Assembly: GCA_022823185.1 (NCBI GenBank)
Contig: JAJDXQ010000046.1
Span: forward strand, 1-64,000
Reading direction: 5' to 3'
Length of the DNA: 64,000 bases
Origin: Caldilineaceae bacterium
GTDB lineage: Bacteria; Chloroflexota; Anaerolineae; Caldilineales; Caldilineaceae
How positions within the stretch are numbered: position 1 is the first letter of the stretch; each line of letters starts with the position of its first letter. Made by a program: the position numbers and the translations under genes. Positions 1 through 8,394 of this stretch are shown in pieces. The notes beneath the pieces were generated by a model. The model was not told the DNA's origin, made no database searches, and saw nothing but the letters and a program-made list of their open reading frames with translations.

Positions 1-133
1 ACCACTGACAGAAATCATCGACATGACAGAACAGTTTGAGTATACTCATCCCTGAGCACCTTTCTTTGCTGGAGAATTTTGGTTGCAGACCTTCAATTCT
101 ACCAGCTTGGTTAGGTGCTCACTTACTCCGAAT

Positions 134-1660
134 TCAGGTTAAGTACATTTCAGCAATAGTCGAAAGCTGGCTTACGCTCAGGTCGCCGAGAAGCAAGGAG
201 CGAGCAGTTTCAATCGGCAGGTCCAGGAGCGCATCCCTCTCCACTGATTCCAGTGACATCGAGTTGCGAATCGCGGTCTCATCTTCCAGACTCAAGACTT
301 TCTCCAATGCGTCGCGGTCCGCGAAGTCAGTGAAATTACTCTCGAGATACAGTTGAAACTCGACCACCTTGTGGATGAGGTCACTCGCAAGTTCGGCCCA
401 ACTGATGAGAGTTTCCGATTTTCCCGAATGCCGATAAATCTCCAGCGCTTCTTCAGGAAGAGTTTGCAAGTACTCGAACCGACCTGTGTCGATCAATGCC
501 TCCAGCCTGTCCGGCTCATGCTCATCCACAATTGCTACCAATTCAGAAAGCTTGGCCAACTGATCTATCTCGGTGAAATCCAGAATCTGCTTGAAGCGTG
601 GATTTGTCTCGGATAGTTGGAGAACGCGAGCAAACTTCGAGCGAAAATCCTGCCACTGGCTGAACGCGCTATTGGCGACGTTGCGCGCCAACGAAGGCAT
701 TTCAATCCGAAGTTCCTCAGTCACTTCATCGGCAATCCACCTTAGCATTTCAGCTTTGACATCGTCACTCTGAAGTGAGTCTCTGATTTCAGGCAGCGCG
801 CCATCTCTGGAATTGTACACGTCCATGACGATCAGAGCTCCTCCGACAATCCAGCCAACGAAAGGGATGCCCACAGCTGCGACTCTGACCAGTATGCGTG
901 AAAGGATTTTGCCAATGATATTCTTTGTGAGAATGCTTGCCAGCCTCTTGGCAATCTCAGCGCCAATTGAAGTTCCGACAATGACCGCGACGCCGCCCGC
1001 AAGATTCGAGTGAATCTCAAGAATGTCAAGGAAGCTCTGATCAGTCTCCGGATCGAGCTTCAAGATTTCCAGTTCTGCCTCAATCTGCCTATTCAGCTCC
1101 GCTGCCAATGTCTTGGAAAACCGTCCCCCTATGAATTCCTGCACGCATGACAATGCAGTAGACGCTGATGTAGCCGTGACTACTCTTACTTCTTCCACGA
1201 TGTCGTTGGCGACTCTTGTTGAAAGTTCCTCGAATCGCCCCGCAAATCCATCGGAGCCGAAAGCTTCCTCAGCCACCGTGGTTGCCAGCTCCTCCGCCTT
1301 GGTCAGAGACCAACCCGACCAAATCCGTTCCCATAAGCTGGTGTCGCTGCGGACCAATGCGACCGCGTCTTCTACGACTTGGTCTACTTTCGAGTCCATT
1401 CGCATTTCATCCCAGTGGCGCCTGACAATCCCGCTCACATTGAGACGACCCTGTTCGTCCGCGACCACAGCCTGCGTAATCCGGTTCAACTCATCCCGAA
1501 GACTGGCTTCGTCGACCCGGTCACACTCCTCAAATGTGTAGGAGGAAGGACCAGTACTTTGGGCCCAGACTGCAACTGGTTGCAGCAGGGAGAACAACAA
1601 CAGCGAGATGAGAAATACCAAGGATAGTCGGCGGGGCTGAGGCGAGCTTGGGTTCTGCAC
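134..1660 (-). CDS. Secreted/membrane hypothetical protein
   Basis: I do not recognise a family for this 508-residue protein. Residues about 12-34 form a signal peptide: a basic N terminus, the hydrophobic run LVFLISLLLFSLLQPVAVWA, then a likely cleavage after AQ. The mature part is acidic and helical. Near its middle are two adjacent Gly/Ala-rich hydrophobic stretches, one around GGVAVIVGTSIGAEIAKRL and one around AAVGIPFVGWIVGGALIVMD, which could form a membrane hairpin. The rest looks like helical repeats with many Leu and Glu. Translation probably starts at a GTG (1658-1660), with a GGGAGG ribosome binding site about 10 bases upstream. It lies downstream of leuA on the same strand but is separated from it by a strong terminator and a gap, so it is probably its own unit. 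Export is well supported; function is unknown. Confidence 0.75.
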   Translation of the reverse strand: MQNPSSPQPRRLSLVFLISLLLFSLLQPVAVWAQSTGPSSYTFEECDRVDEASLRDELNRITQAVVADEQGRLNVSGIVRRHWDEMRMDSKVDQVVEDAVALVRSDTSLWERIWSGWSLTKAEELATTVAEEAFGSDGFAGRFEELSTRVANDIVEEVRVVTATSASTALSCVQEFIGGRFSKTLAAELNRQIEAELEILKLDPETDQSFLDILEIHSNLAGGVAVIVGTSIGAEIAKRLASILTKNIIGKILSRILVRVAAVGIPFVGWIVGGALIVMDVYNSRDGALPEIRDSLQSDDVKAEMLRWIADEVTEELRIEMPSLARNVANSAFSQWQDFRSKFARVLQLSETNPRFKQILDFTEIDQLAKLSELVAIVDEHEPDRLEALIDTGRFEYLQTLPEEALEIYRHSGKSETLISWAELASDLIHKVVEFQLYLESNFTDFADRDALEKVLSLEDETAIRNSMSLESVERDALLDLPIETARSLLLGDLSVSQLSTIAEMYLT

Positions 1661-1731
1661 TATGTTTGGCCTCCCAGGAGTCGACCTATGTAATCACTAA
1701 TCTTTGGCAGTCGTTGAGCCACAAAACTTCA

Positions 1732-1760
1732 GTCTCTGTATCCAATGAGGATACAGAGAC
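1732..1760. repeat. Perfect 12-bp inverted repeat, 5-base loop
   Basis: GTCTCTGTATCC (1732-1743) and its exact complement (1749-1760) flank the loop AATGA. It lies about 70 bases upstream of the start of the secreted hypothetical protein, on the side from which that gene would be transcribed. No good T-tract follows on either strand, so an operator or an RNA hairpin in the 5' leader fits better than a terminator. The symmetry is seen directly; the role is inferred. Confidence 0.6.
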
Positions 1761-1930
1761 CCTCGATTCCTCGTTCAGTGGGAAACTCTGCAAAACTGAT
1801 GAAACAATTTCTCAGCCTCTCTGCAAGATTTGGGAGGAACGGGTTATCGGAAAACTGCTATGAAGATTTCAGCGCGGCAGAATTAGGAAAACGAACGAGA
1901 ACTGATTCGTCAAATGCGCCATGTCTCAGA

Positions 1931-1970
1931 AACAAAAAAAGCGGCGATTCGGTTTTTCCCGTATCGCCGC
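1931..1970 (-). terminator. Intrinsic terminator of the ilv-leu operon
   Basis: On the minus strand an 8-bp stem GCGGCGAT/ATCGCCGC (1963-1970 and 1941-1948) is followed directly by TTTTTTTGTTT. It starts about 20 bases after the leuA stop codon. This is a textbook rho-independent terminator. Confidence 0.92.
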
Positions 1971-1990
1971 CCCTTTGCGCGCGTGCGCTG

Positions 1991-3763
1991 CTATATCCCG
2001 ACCGTCGCGACCTCCGAATCTCCGGCCGCGATCGCGACCTCGGCGTCGTCCTGGTCGGCGGCGCACAGCTTATTCAGCGCTTGCAGATAAGCCTTCGTGC
2101 TCGCCACGATAATATCGGTATCCACGCCGCGGCCGCTGAACAGCCGGCGTCGGGGACGGCCCTGCGCTGTCCTGCTATGCCCCCGACTCTCCGGGGCTTC
2201 GATGCGGACCGTCACGTCTCCGTTGGCGTCAATGCCCTCCGTCACCGCCTGCACGAGAAACTCGGTCAGTTCGTTCGGCTGTTGAACGACCTTGTCGATG
2301 CACGTGTACACCGCGTCCACGGGGCCGGCGCCAAAGCTGGCCTCCGTGACCTCCTCGCCCGTCTCATTGTTGCGCAGGGTGGCAACAGCGGTAGGCGTCA
2401 TATTTGTGCCGCACTGCACCTGCACGCCCAGCAGCTCCCAGACCTCGACCGGCTGATAAAGTTCATCCGCAACCAGCGCCTCGAGGTCCGCGTCGGTGAC
2501 AGTCTTCTTCTTGTCGGCCAGATCCTTGAAACGCGTAAAGACCTCGTTCAGGTTTTCCCGGTCCAGGTGGTAGCCCATTTCCTGCAGGCGCACGCCCAGG
2601 GCATGACGGCCGGAGTGCTTGCCCAGAACCAGCCTGCTCTGGTGGAGCCCGATGGTATCGGCATCCATGATCTCGTAGGTGCGCTTGTTTTTCAACATGC
2701 CGTCCTGGTGGATGCCCGCCTCGTGCGCGAACGCGTTTGTGCCCACGATGGCCTTATTGGGCTGGATGACCATTCCAGTGTAACGGCTGACCATGTCGCT
2801 GCAGCGGTGGATTTCCTGGCTGCGAATATTGGTTTGAAGGTCGAAAATTGACTGGCGCGTGTACAGCGCCATGACGGTTTCTTCCAGGCTGGTGTTGCCG
2901 GCGCGTTCGCCGATTCCGTTGATTGTGACCTCCACCTGGCGGGCGCCATTCTGGACACCCGACAAGGTGTTGGCTGTCGCAAGCCCCAGGTCATTATGGC
3001 AGTGGACGCTGAAGATAACGTCCTTGCCGCCATCGACGTTTTCGCGCAGGTACTCAATCAGATCGCCAAACTCCTCCGGCGTTGTGTAGCCGACAGTATC
3101 CGGGATATTCAGGGTGGTGGCGCCCGCCTGAACAGCGACGCTGCAAACTTTGACGAGGAACTCCGGATCGCTGCGTCCGGCATCCTCCGGGCTGAATTCC
3201 ACGTTGTCGCATAAGCTGCGGGCGTATTGCACCATGTCGCCTACAGTTTCCAACACTTCGTTGGGGGACATGCGCAGCTTGTGCTCCATATGGATATCGC
3301 TGGTGGCGAGGAAGGTGTGGATGCGGGGACGCACAGCCCCCTGCACGGCTTCCCAGGCCTTATCGATGTCGTCTTTGTTGGCTCGGGCCAGGCCGGCGAT
3401 AAACGGCGGCGGGCTGAAGGTACCGTCTTCGCCCACACGGGGCGTTCTGCCAACAGTTTCAGCGATACGCTTGACCGCGGCGAGGTCGCCTGGAGAAGCC
3501 GCGGGGAAACCGGCCTCCATGATGTCAATTCCCAGCCTGGAAAGCTGGCGGGCGATCTCAAGTTTTTCCTGTTCGTTGAGGGTGGCTCCCGGCGACTGCT
3601 CGCCATCCCGCAGGGTGGTGTCAAAGACGAGAACAGTATTGCCGTGGGCGACTTCCCTGGCCCACCCGTCAACGTCTTCTATTTGGAACTTTTCTACGTC
3701 GATCGAAGCCATGCCGTTTCCGGCAGTCTCTTCATTCTGTTGCGCATCAATTGTGTTGGTCAT
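1991..3763 (-). CDS. leuA: 2-isopropylmalate synthase
   Basis: This enzyme condenses acetyl-CoA with 2-oxoisovalerate, the first committed step of leucine synthesis. The protein is 590 residues. The DRE-TIM barrel is marked by DTTLRDGEQSPGA (about 48-60) and the metal-binding HCHNDLG (about 255). The C-terminal part from about 430 matches the LeuA regulatory domain that binds leucine, with FGAGPVDA-type sequence. The N terminus carries a non-conserved extension of some 25 residues, so the internal Met at residue 18 (MASIDVEKF) is an alternative start. The chosen ATG has a GGAGG site 9 bases upstream and overlaps the stop of a small upstream ORF as ATGA, suggesting translational coupling. It is the last gene of ilvB-ilvN-ilvC-leuA. 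Paralogy with the homocitrate synthase at 21024-22181 is clear, but this one has the LeuA regulatory domain and ilv neighbours. Confidence 0.95.
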   Translation of the reverse strand: MTNTIDAQQNEETAGNGMASIDVEKFQIEDVDGWAREVAHGNTVLVFDTTLRDGEQSPGATLNEQEKLEIARQLSRLGIDIMEAGFPAASPGDLAAVKRIAETVGRTPRVGEDGTFSPPPFIAGLARANKDDIDKAWEAVQGAVRPRIHTFLATSDIHMEHKLRMSPNEVLETVGDMVQYARSLCDNVEFSPEDAGRSDPEFLVKVCSVAVQAGATTLNIPDTVGYTTPEEFGDLIEYLRENVDGGKDVIFSVHCHNDLGLATANTLSGVQNGARQVEVTINGIGERAGNTSLEETVMALYTRQSIFDLQTNIRSQEIHRCSDMVSRYTGMVIQPNKAIVGTNAFAHEAGIHQDGMLKNKRTYEIMDADTIGLHQSRLVLGKHSGRHALGVRLQEMGYHLDRENLNEVFTRFKDLADKKKTVTDADLEALVADELYQPVEVWELLGVQVQCGTNMTPTAVATLRNNETGEEVTEASFGAGPVDAVYTCIDKVVQQPNELTEFLVQAVTEGIDANGDVTVRIEAPESRGHSRTAQGRPRRRLFSGRGVDTDIIVASTKAYLQALNKLCAADQDDAEVAIAAGDSEVATVGI

Positions 3764-3897
3764 TGCCGGGCGCCTCCGGAGGTGATTGGGTTGAGAGATG
3801 ACAGGGCGTTTCCGCCTCGCGGTATGCAGCGAGGAGAGGTTGCGAATGCCGAGCGCAATGCAACGTTTCGCATAAGGTCACTAAGGCCGTCATCCAT
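3760..3897 (-). CDS. 45-codon ORF overlapping the leuA start
   Basis: Between ilvC and leuA there is an ATG (3895-3897) preceded at the right distance by AAAGGAGGTGAT (about 3904-3913), one of the strongest Shine-Dalgarno sequences in the window. The frame stays open for 45 codons and its TGA overlaps the leuA ATG (ATGA). The product begins MDDGLSDLMRNVALRSAF and matches nothing I know. It is only mildly leucine-containing and no terminator follows, so a classical leu attenuator is unlikely. The likeliest role is a translational coupling ORF that delivers ribosomes to leuA; an unannotated small protein is possible. The ribosome binding site and overlap are seen directly; function is inferred. 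Confidence 0.5.
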   Translation of the reverse strand: MDDGLSDLMRNVALRSAFATSPRCIPRGGNALSSLNPITSGGARQ

Positions 3898-3942
3898 GCT
3901 CATCACCTCCTTTCGCAATTCGTCAGACGCGGGCCAATCGGG

Positions 3943-4944
3943 CTAAATCTCCTTGGCGTCCATGAAGGTCATCATCCTGCGGAGCTCCTTGCCCACGCTT
4001 TCCAGCTGCTGGCTCTGCTCACTGCGGCGCCTTTCATAGTAGACTTTGCCGCCGCCGTGGTACTCGTCCATCCACTCTTCGGCAAATGAGCCGGATTGGA
4101 TGTCGGCCAGGATCTTTCTCATCGACTCCTTTGTCTCGTCGGTGATCACGCGCTGGCCGCTCTTGTAATCCCCCCATTCCGCCGTATCACTAATGCTGTA
4201 GCGCATATAGTTGAGTCCGCCCTCATACATCAGATCGACGATGAGCTTCAGCTCGTGCAGACATTCGAAGTAGGCAATCTCAGGTTGGTAGCCGGCATCG
4301 ACCAGGATTTCGAAGCCCGCCTTCACCAGTTCGCTGACGCCCCCACAGAGGACGGTCTGTTCGCCAAACAGATCGGTCTCGGTTTCTTCGGCGAAGGTCG
4401 TTTCCAGCACGCCGGCGCGGGTGGAGCCGATCGCCTTGGCATAGGCCAGCGCGTTGGCCAGGGCATTGCCTGACGCGTCCTGGTGAATCGCGACCAGCGC
4501 GGGAACGCCGGAACCCTCAGTGAAGACTTCTCGCACGCGGTGGCCTGGCGCTTTCGGGGCCACCATCGAAACATCGACATTCTCGGGGGCGACGACGAAA
4601 CCGTAGCGCACATTGAAACCATGGGCGAACATGAGCGTATTGCCCGGTTCGAGATTGGGTTGTATTTGCTCCTCATAAACATTGCCCTGGATCGGGTCGG
4701 GGATCACGACCATGATCATGTCTGCTTCGCGCGCGGCTTCGGCCACACTTACAACCCGCAGTCCGTCGGCCTCGGCCTTGGCCTTGCTGCGGCTGCCTTC
4801 GTGCAGGCCGATGCGAACGTCCTGACCGTTGTCCTGCATGTTCAGCGCGTGCGCATGCCCCTGGCTGCCATAGCCGATTACCGCGATCTTTTTTCCTTCC
4901 AGCAAGGCCAGGTCGGCGTCATTCTCGTAATAGATCGTTGCCAC
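3943..4944 (-). CDS. ilvC: Ketol-acid reductoisomerase
   Basis: This enzyme performs Mg-dependent isomerisation and NADPH reduction of acetolactate and acetohydroxybutyrate in valine and isoleucine synthesis. At 333 residues it is the short class I form. The Rossmann motif is VIGYGSQGHAHALN (about 23-36). The knotted C-terminal domain carries the metal-ligand region ETETDLFGEQ (about 190) and the helix with ECLHELKLIVDLMYEGG. Translation starts at a GTG (4942-4944) with GGAGGGG 5-6 bases upstream; a GTG start is slightly unusual for a highly expressed enzyme. It lies between ilvN and the small ORF before leuA in the same transcription unit. Confidence 0.96.
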   Translation of the reverse strand: MATIYYENDADLALLEGKKIAVIGYGSQGHAHALNMQDNGQDVRIGLHEGSRSKAKAEADGLRVVSVAEAAREADMIMVVIPDPIQGNVYEEQIQPNLEPGNTLMFAHGFNVRYGFVVAPENVDVSMVAPKAPGHRVREVFTEGSGVPALVAIHQDASGNALANALAYAKAIGSTRAGVLETTFAEETETDLFGEQTVLCGGVSELVKAGFEILVDAGYQPEIAYFECLHELKLIVDLMYEGGLNYMRYSISDTAEWGDYKSGQRVITDETKESMRKILADIQSGSFAEEWMDEYHGGGKVYYERRRSEQSQQLESVGKELRRMMTFMDAKEI

Positions 4945-5096
4945 GTTCCCCTCCGAGGATTTGGTACTCTTAACTGTATGAATTCTGAGGATCTACTCCA
5001 GGACGCCGCAACCCTCAAAGGCTGCTGGTTTCCTGACGTCTTCCGGCTGCGGCGCAAGCACATAAAGCGCAACGACTTGCCTTCGACATGACTTGC

Positions 5097-5654
5097 CTAT
5101 TGGTCGTCATGTCCACTGCCATTCAGGCTGGCGGCGGCCTTGAAAATGGAGGTGGAATGCCGCTTCTTCTTTGCCCGTTCGTCACCACGGCAAAGGGCTA
5201 CGCGACCAGTTCGCACCATCTCCTCAATGCCAAACGGCCGCAGCAGTTCGATGAGCGAATCGACTTTGTCTTCGGTCCCAACCGCTTGGACGACAAGGTT
5301 TTCCGTGTTTACGTCGACGATTTGGGCGCGATAAATTTCAGCGAACTGCATGATTTCGCCGCGAGTCTCCGGGGTGGTCCGGACCCGAATCAGCGCCAAC
5401 TCTCGTAGTATGGCCAGCCGGTTCGTGATGTCCTCCACGGCGGTGACGTCCACGACTTTGCGCAGCTGTTTTACTACCTGGTCGGCCACCCGCTCGTCGC
5501 CATCGACGACAAAGGTCATGCGGCTGATCCCGGGCGTTTCGCTGTGGCTGACCTGGAGACTGTCGATATTGAAGTTGCGCCTTCTCAACATGCCGGATAC
5601 CCGATTGAGCACACCGGGCTTATCGCGCATCCAGGCGACAAGAGTGTATTGCAT
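5097..5654 (-). CDS. ilvN: Acetolactate synthase small (regulatory) subunit
   Basis: This is the regulatory partner of IlvB, conferring valine feedback inhibition through an N-terminal ACT domain. It has 185 residues from the chosen ATG (5652-5654). The ACT domain begins at once with YTLVAWMRDKPGVLNRVSGM, and the C-terminal ALS_ss_C domain has the RELALIRV and AVGTEDKVDSLIELLRPFGI segments. The frame is open 29 codons further upstream, but the chosen start has AGGGGAG 6 bases before it and matches where the family begins. The short tail after GRVALCRG is poorly conserved. It lies 92 bases after ilvB. Confidence 0.95.
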   Translation of the reverse strand: MQYTLVAWMRDKPGVLNRVSGMLRRRNFNIDSLQVSHSETPGISRMTFVVDGDERVADQVVKQLRKVVDVTAVEDITNRLAILRELALIRVRTTPETRGEIMQFAEIYRAQIVDVNTENLVVQAVGTEDKVDSLIELLRPFGIEEMVRTGRVALCRGDERAKKKRHSTSIFKAAASLNGSGHDDQ

Positions 5655-5746
5655 TTGTCTCCCCTGAGGCAGTTCTATTTGACATTTCCCTGAATTGGTC
5701 GCCAACAGGGCAGATGGAAGCCGCTGGCGATATTTGGTCAACGTGA

Positions 5747-7537
5747 TTACCAGCTGGGCTGAACGCCGCTGTAGCCCTGAACGTAACCGGGCTTCGGCCT
5801 TCTGATCAGTTCGTCTACGGCCGCGCCGGGGGCCACCATCGGATAGACGTTTACTTCTTCTTTCACCTGGAAGTCGACCAGGAAAGGGCCATCGGTCGAG
5901 TGAGCCCTTTCAAGGACAGGCACGACCTCGCTCGGGTGGCGTACAACGGCAGCGGGAATGTCGTAGGCATCGGCCAGCTTCACATAGTCAGGCGAGAGGA
6001 TCGGTGTCCCCACGTAGCGTTTGTCGTAGAAGATCTGCTGCCACTGGCGCACCATGCCCAGAAACCCATTGTTTATGATCGCGATCTTGACAGGCAACCT
6101 CTCCTGTTGGATGGTGGCAAGTTCCTGAAGTGTCATCTGGAAGCCGCCGTCACCGGCTACACACCAAACCAGCGCCTCGCGGTCGGACATTTGCGCGCCA
6201 AGGGCAGCCGGAAGCGCGTATCCCATCGTGCCGAGTCCGCCGCTGGTCAGCAACATGCCCGCGTGTTCGTGGATATAGTACTGGCTCTCCCACATCTGAT
6301 GCTGGCCGACATCGGTGACGACGATGACGCGTTTGTCGGTCTGCTCTGTTGCGTGCCACAGTTGGCGGATCACATAGGGCGGAATCAACTCCTCCACTTC
6401 GTACTGGATAATGTCGGCCTCGTCGGTCTCCGAGCGCCATTCGTTCAAGGTATCCACCCAATCCTGATGGCGGCGCTCCTTGATCAATGGGAGGTAGGCC
6501 GGCAGTGTTTCCGCCAGGTCGCCGACGACGGCGACGTCCGGGACGATGTTCTTGCCCACTTCGGCGCGGTCCAACTCAAAGTGGATGATCTTGGCGTCGG
6601 CCGCAAAGCGGTCCAGTCGGCCGGTTATTCGGTCGTCGAAGCGCATCCCCATGGCCACCAGAACATCGCATGCCTGAACGGCTCGATTGGCGAATGCTTC
6701 TCCGTGCATACCACCCATTCCCAGGCTAAGAGGATGCGTTTCCGGGATGTTGCCGGTGCCGAGCAAGGTGGTGACAACGGGAATGCCGGCCTTTTCGACG
6801 AGCTGCAGCAGCTCTTCGCTTGTATTTGAAAGGTGGATGCCGTGACCGGCGAGGATCAGAGGGCGTTCGGCTTCATTGAGCAGGTCGGCCGCCGCCTGCA
6901 CTTCGTCGCTGCTTACGACAGGCCAGGGCTCGAATCCGGGTAGGCTGATATCAAAGTCATAGCGAAACGTGCCGCTTTCGATCTGCACATCCTTGCAGAC
7001 GTCCACCAAGACGACGCCCGGCCGGCCTTCGCGGGCGATGTAGAATGCTTCTTTCATTATCAAGGGCAACTCTGCAATGTCCGTCACCAGGTAGTTGTGT
7101 TTGCAAACCGGTTGGGTGACGCCCACAACGTCGGACTCCTGGAAGGCGTCTGTCCCCAGCAAGCTGGTCGGGACCTGTCCGGTAATCGCGACCACCGGCA
7201 CGCTATCCATCTGCGCCGTAGCCAGGCCGGTGACCAGATTGGTTGCGCCCGGGCCGCTGGTGACGATACAGACGCCCACTTCGCCGGTGGCCCTGGCGAA
7301 CCCGTCGGCCATGTGGGCCGCGCACTGTTCGTGGCGCACCAACACGTGGTGAATGCGGCCGTCCCCCTCGTACTCGGCCAAGGCGTCATAGGCCGGCAAG
7401 ATGGCCCCGCCCGGGTGGCCGAAGACAATCTGAACTCCCTCACGCAACAGGGACTCCCAGATCATTTGCGACCCTGTCATTTCCTGGGGTCCCAGATCGT
7501 ACCCGGTATTGGCAGGTTCTCTTTTTGCTATAGCCAT
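5747..7537 (-). CDS. ilvB: Acetolactate synthase large (catalytic) subunit
   Basis: This thiamine-diphosphate enzyme makes 2-acetolactate or 2-aceto-2-hydroxybutyrate from pyruvate with pyruvate or 2-oxobutyrate. The 596 residues show the usual three domains: N-terminal TPP-Pyr domain with FGHPGGAILPAYDAL (about 39-53), a central domain, and the C-terminal TPP-binding motif GDGGFQMTLQELATI followed by NNGFLGMVRQWQ (about 460-500). The FAD-domain feature GMGGMHGEAFANRA is intact. The ATG (7535-7537) has a strong GGAGGAGAAGG site. It is the first structural gene of the operon, behind the attenuator leader at 7686-7937, so transcription is expected to respond to branched-chain aminoacyl-tRNA supply. 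Confidence 0.96.
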   Translation of the reverse strand: MAIAKREPANTGYDLGPQEMTGSQMIWESLLREGVQIVFGHPGGAILPAYDALAEYEGDGRIHHVLVRHEQCAAHMADGFARATGEVGVCIVTSGPGATNLVTGLATAQMDSVPVVAITGQVPTSLLGTDAFQESDVVGVTQPVCKHNYLVTDIAELPLIMKEAFYIAREGRPGVVLVDVCKDVQIESGTFRYDFDISLPGFEPWPVVSSDEVQAAADLLNEAERPLILAGHGIHLSNTSEELLQLVEKAGIPVVTTLLGTGNIPETHPLSLGMGGMHGEAFANRAVQACDVLVAMGMRFDDRITGRLDRFAADAKIIHFELDRAEVGKNIVPDVAVVGDLAETLPAYLPLIKERRHQDWVDTLNEWRSETDEADIIQYEVEELIPPYVIRQLWHATEQTDKRVIVVTDVGQHQMWESQYYIHEHAGMLLTSGGLGTMGYALPAALGAQMSDREALVWCVAGDGGFQMTLQELATIQQERLPVKIAIINNGFLGMVRQWQQIFYDKRYVGTPILSPDYVKLADAYDIPAAVVRHPSEVVPVLERAHSTDGPFLVDFQVKEEVNVYPMVAPGAAVDELIRRPKPGYVQGYSGVQPSW

Positions 7538-7675
7538 CCTTCTCCTCCTGCAAGCTGGCTCATGCGCTGGCCGGAATTCTGTGCAGTCCCCAAAAGGTTG
7601 AAGCTCCCGATTCCAGCTCTCATCAACTTAAGATGATATGCAGCCCGTCGTTGTTCCCTTCTCTTCGATATTCGC

Positions 7676-7763
7676 TAAAGAAAAACCCTTCCCGGTTGGG
7701 GAAGGGTCTGTACTGACCTGAGCAAGAAGTCCCTTTTTCCAGACTTCTGTGCCTTCGCCAACC
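7676..7763 (-). terminator. ilv attenuator: terminator and competing antiterminator arm
   Basis: On the minus strand the stem CCCTTCCC/GGGAAGGG (7699-7706 and 7686-7693; 8 bp, loop CAACC) is followed by TTTTTCTTT, an intrinsic terminator inside the ilvB leader. Just after the leader-peptide stop is GGTTGGCGAAGG (7752-7763). This is complementary at 11 of 12 positions to CCTTCCCCAACC (7694-7705), the 5' arm plus loop of the terminator, so the two pairings exclude each other. A third hairpin AGAAGTC/GACTTCT (7725-7748) sits between and could stack within the antiterminator. Pairings were found by reading; no folding energies were computed. Confidence 0.82.
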
Positions 7764-7765
7764 TT

Positions 7766-7858
7766 TCAAGGCCTGGAGCCGCTTACAAGAAGGGCTACAA
7801 GGCCGCCAAGAAGGATTGTAAGGCTAATGATCAGGTTCGACACAGCGAATCGCCTCAT
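7766..7858 (-). CDS. ilv leader peptide (attenuator)
   Basis: This 30-codon ORF lies between the ilv promoter and the attenuator hairpins. Its centre reads NLIISLTILLGGLVALLV, and 13 of its 30 residues are Leu, Ile or Val (7 Leu, 3 Ile, 3 Val), exactly the end products of the downstream operon. The TGA (7766-7768) is two bases before the antiterminator arm, so a terminating ribosome would cover that arm, while one stalled on Leu/Ile/Val codons would leave it free. An in-frame ATG five codons upstream (7871-7873) is an alternative start; neither has a clear Shine-Dalgarno. The composition could also pass for a small hydrophobic membrane peptide, but position and hairpins argue for a leader peptide. 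Confidence 0.78.
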   Translation of the reverse strand: MRRFAVSNLIISLTILLGGLVALLVSGSRP

Positions 7859-7909
7859 TTTCGGCGCGATCATTCAGGATTTTTGGTCACTATTCCAGAA
7901 CTCTGTCCT

Positions 7910-7937
7910 ATTATATGCAGAAACCCGATATCTGCAA
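7910..7937 (-). promoter_or_regulatory. Promoter of the ilv-leu operon
   Basis: On the minus strand a perfect -10 box TATAAT (7910-7915) has a weak -35 candidate TTGCAG (7932-7937) 16 bases upstream. Transcription would begin near 7903, some 30-45 bases before the leader peptide. Confidence 0.65.
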
Positions 7938-7956
7938 CTTCAAAGATCGGTAGGGC

Positions 7957-8064
7957 GCAGTCCCAATTTGGGGCGAGCTTCAGACTATCTTTGGATAATA
8001 CAGTGGTCAACAGTCTCTGCGGGAAGTGGGGGGATGGGCTGTTGTCTGAACGGGGATTTGGGGG
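7957..8064. repeat. Dispersed repeat, copy A
   Basis: Two blocks here recur at 14436-14512: one containing GGGCGAGCTTCAG (7971-7983), and one starting GTTGTCTGAACGGGGATTTG followed by a G run (8041-8064), identical over 24 bases to 14489-14512. The spacing between blocks differs (about 70 versus 40 bases). It lies just upstream of the ilv promoter. The sequence beyond it, to about 8160, is unusually G-rich. This resembles the non-coding GATTTGGGG-type intergenic repeats common in environmental genomes; origin unknown. Confidence 0.65.
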
Positions 8065-8394
8065 CGAGTGGCAGTGAGGAGGGCAGGGGTTGGGGGCCAG
8101 AGGGTAAGACGGCGCCATAAGCGAGGGAAGGGGGCCGGCGGGCGAGAGGCAATAGGCAAGCATATTTCAGTTACAGGTCGCGGTGAACACTCCATGAGGT
8201 GGAACAGGTATGGGTTTTCAGTGCGCAACAGCAAGCGGTGGTCTGGAAAGACCAATGAGGACGTGTGAATGCGGCCCTCTGGGCGCCTTTCTTGTAGTTC
8301 CTACCGGATGTCACATACCGCCGAATTCGAGCGTATGTGCTATAATCAGGTGCAGTTAACCAGAGGAAGTGAGTGAGACGGAGAAAGGGGGCAA

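Larger units (their letters stand above)
1661..1990. other. Intergenic region downstream of leuA
   Basis: This 330-base gap holds the leuA terminator (1931-1970) and the inverted repeat at 1732-1760. The promoter of the secreted hypothetical protein should lie here on the minus strand, but I see no convincing -35/-10 pair. No further gene is supported. Confidence 0.6.
7538..8394. other. Gap holding the ilv leader and a repeat
   Basis: The proximal part (7538-7940) is the ilvB leader described separately. The distal part (7957-8160) is the G-rich dispersed repeat. From 8160 to 8394 I see no gene. The promoter of the coiled-coil protein starting at 8395 should be here but is not obvious; that gene has a purine-rich ribosome binding site (GGAGAAAGGGGG) just before its ATG. 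Confidence 0.6.

Noticed and set aside
1745..2851. A long plus-strand open frame opposite leuA
   Set aside because: It is the antisense shadow of leuA; the sequence shows no family and crosses the leuA terminator.
5655..5741. Longer ilvN with 29 extra N-terminal residues
   Set aside because: The extension is unlike the family and the ATG at 5654 has a strong ribosome binding site.
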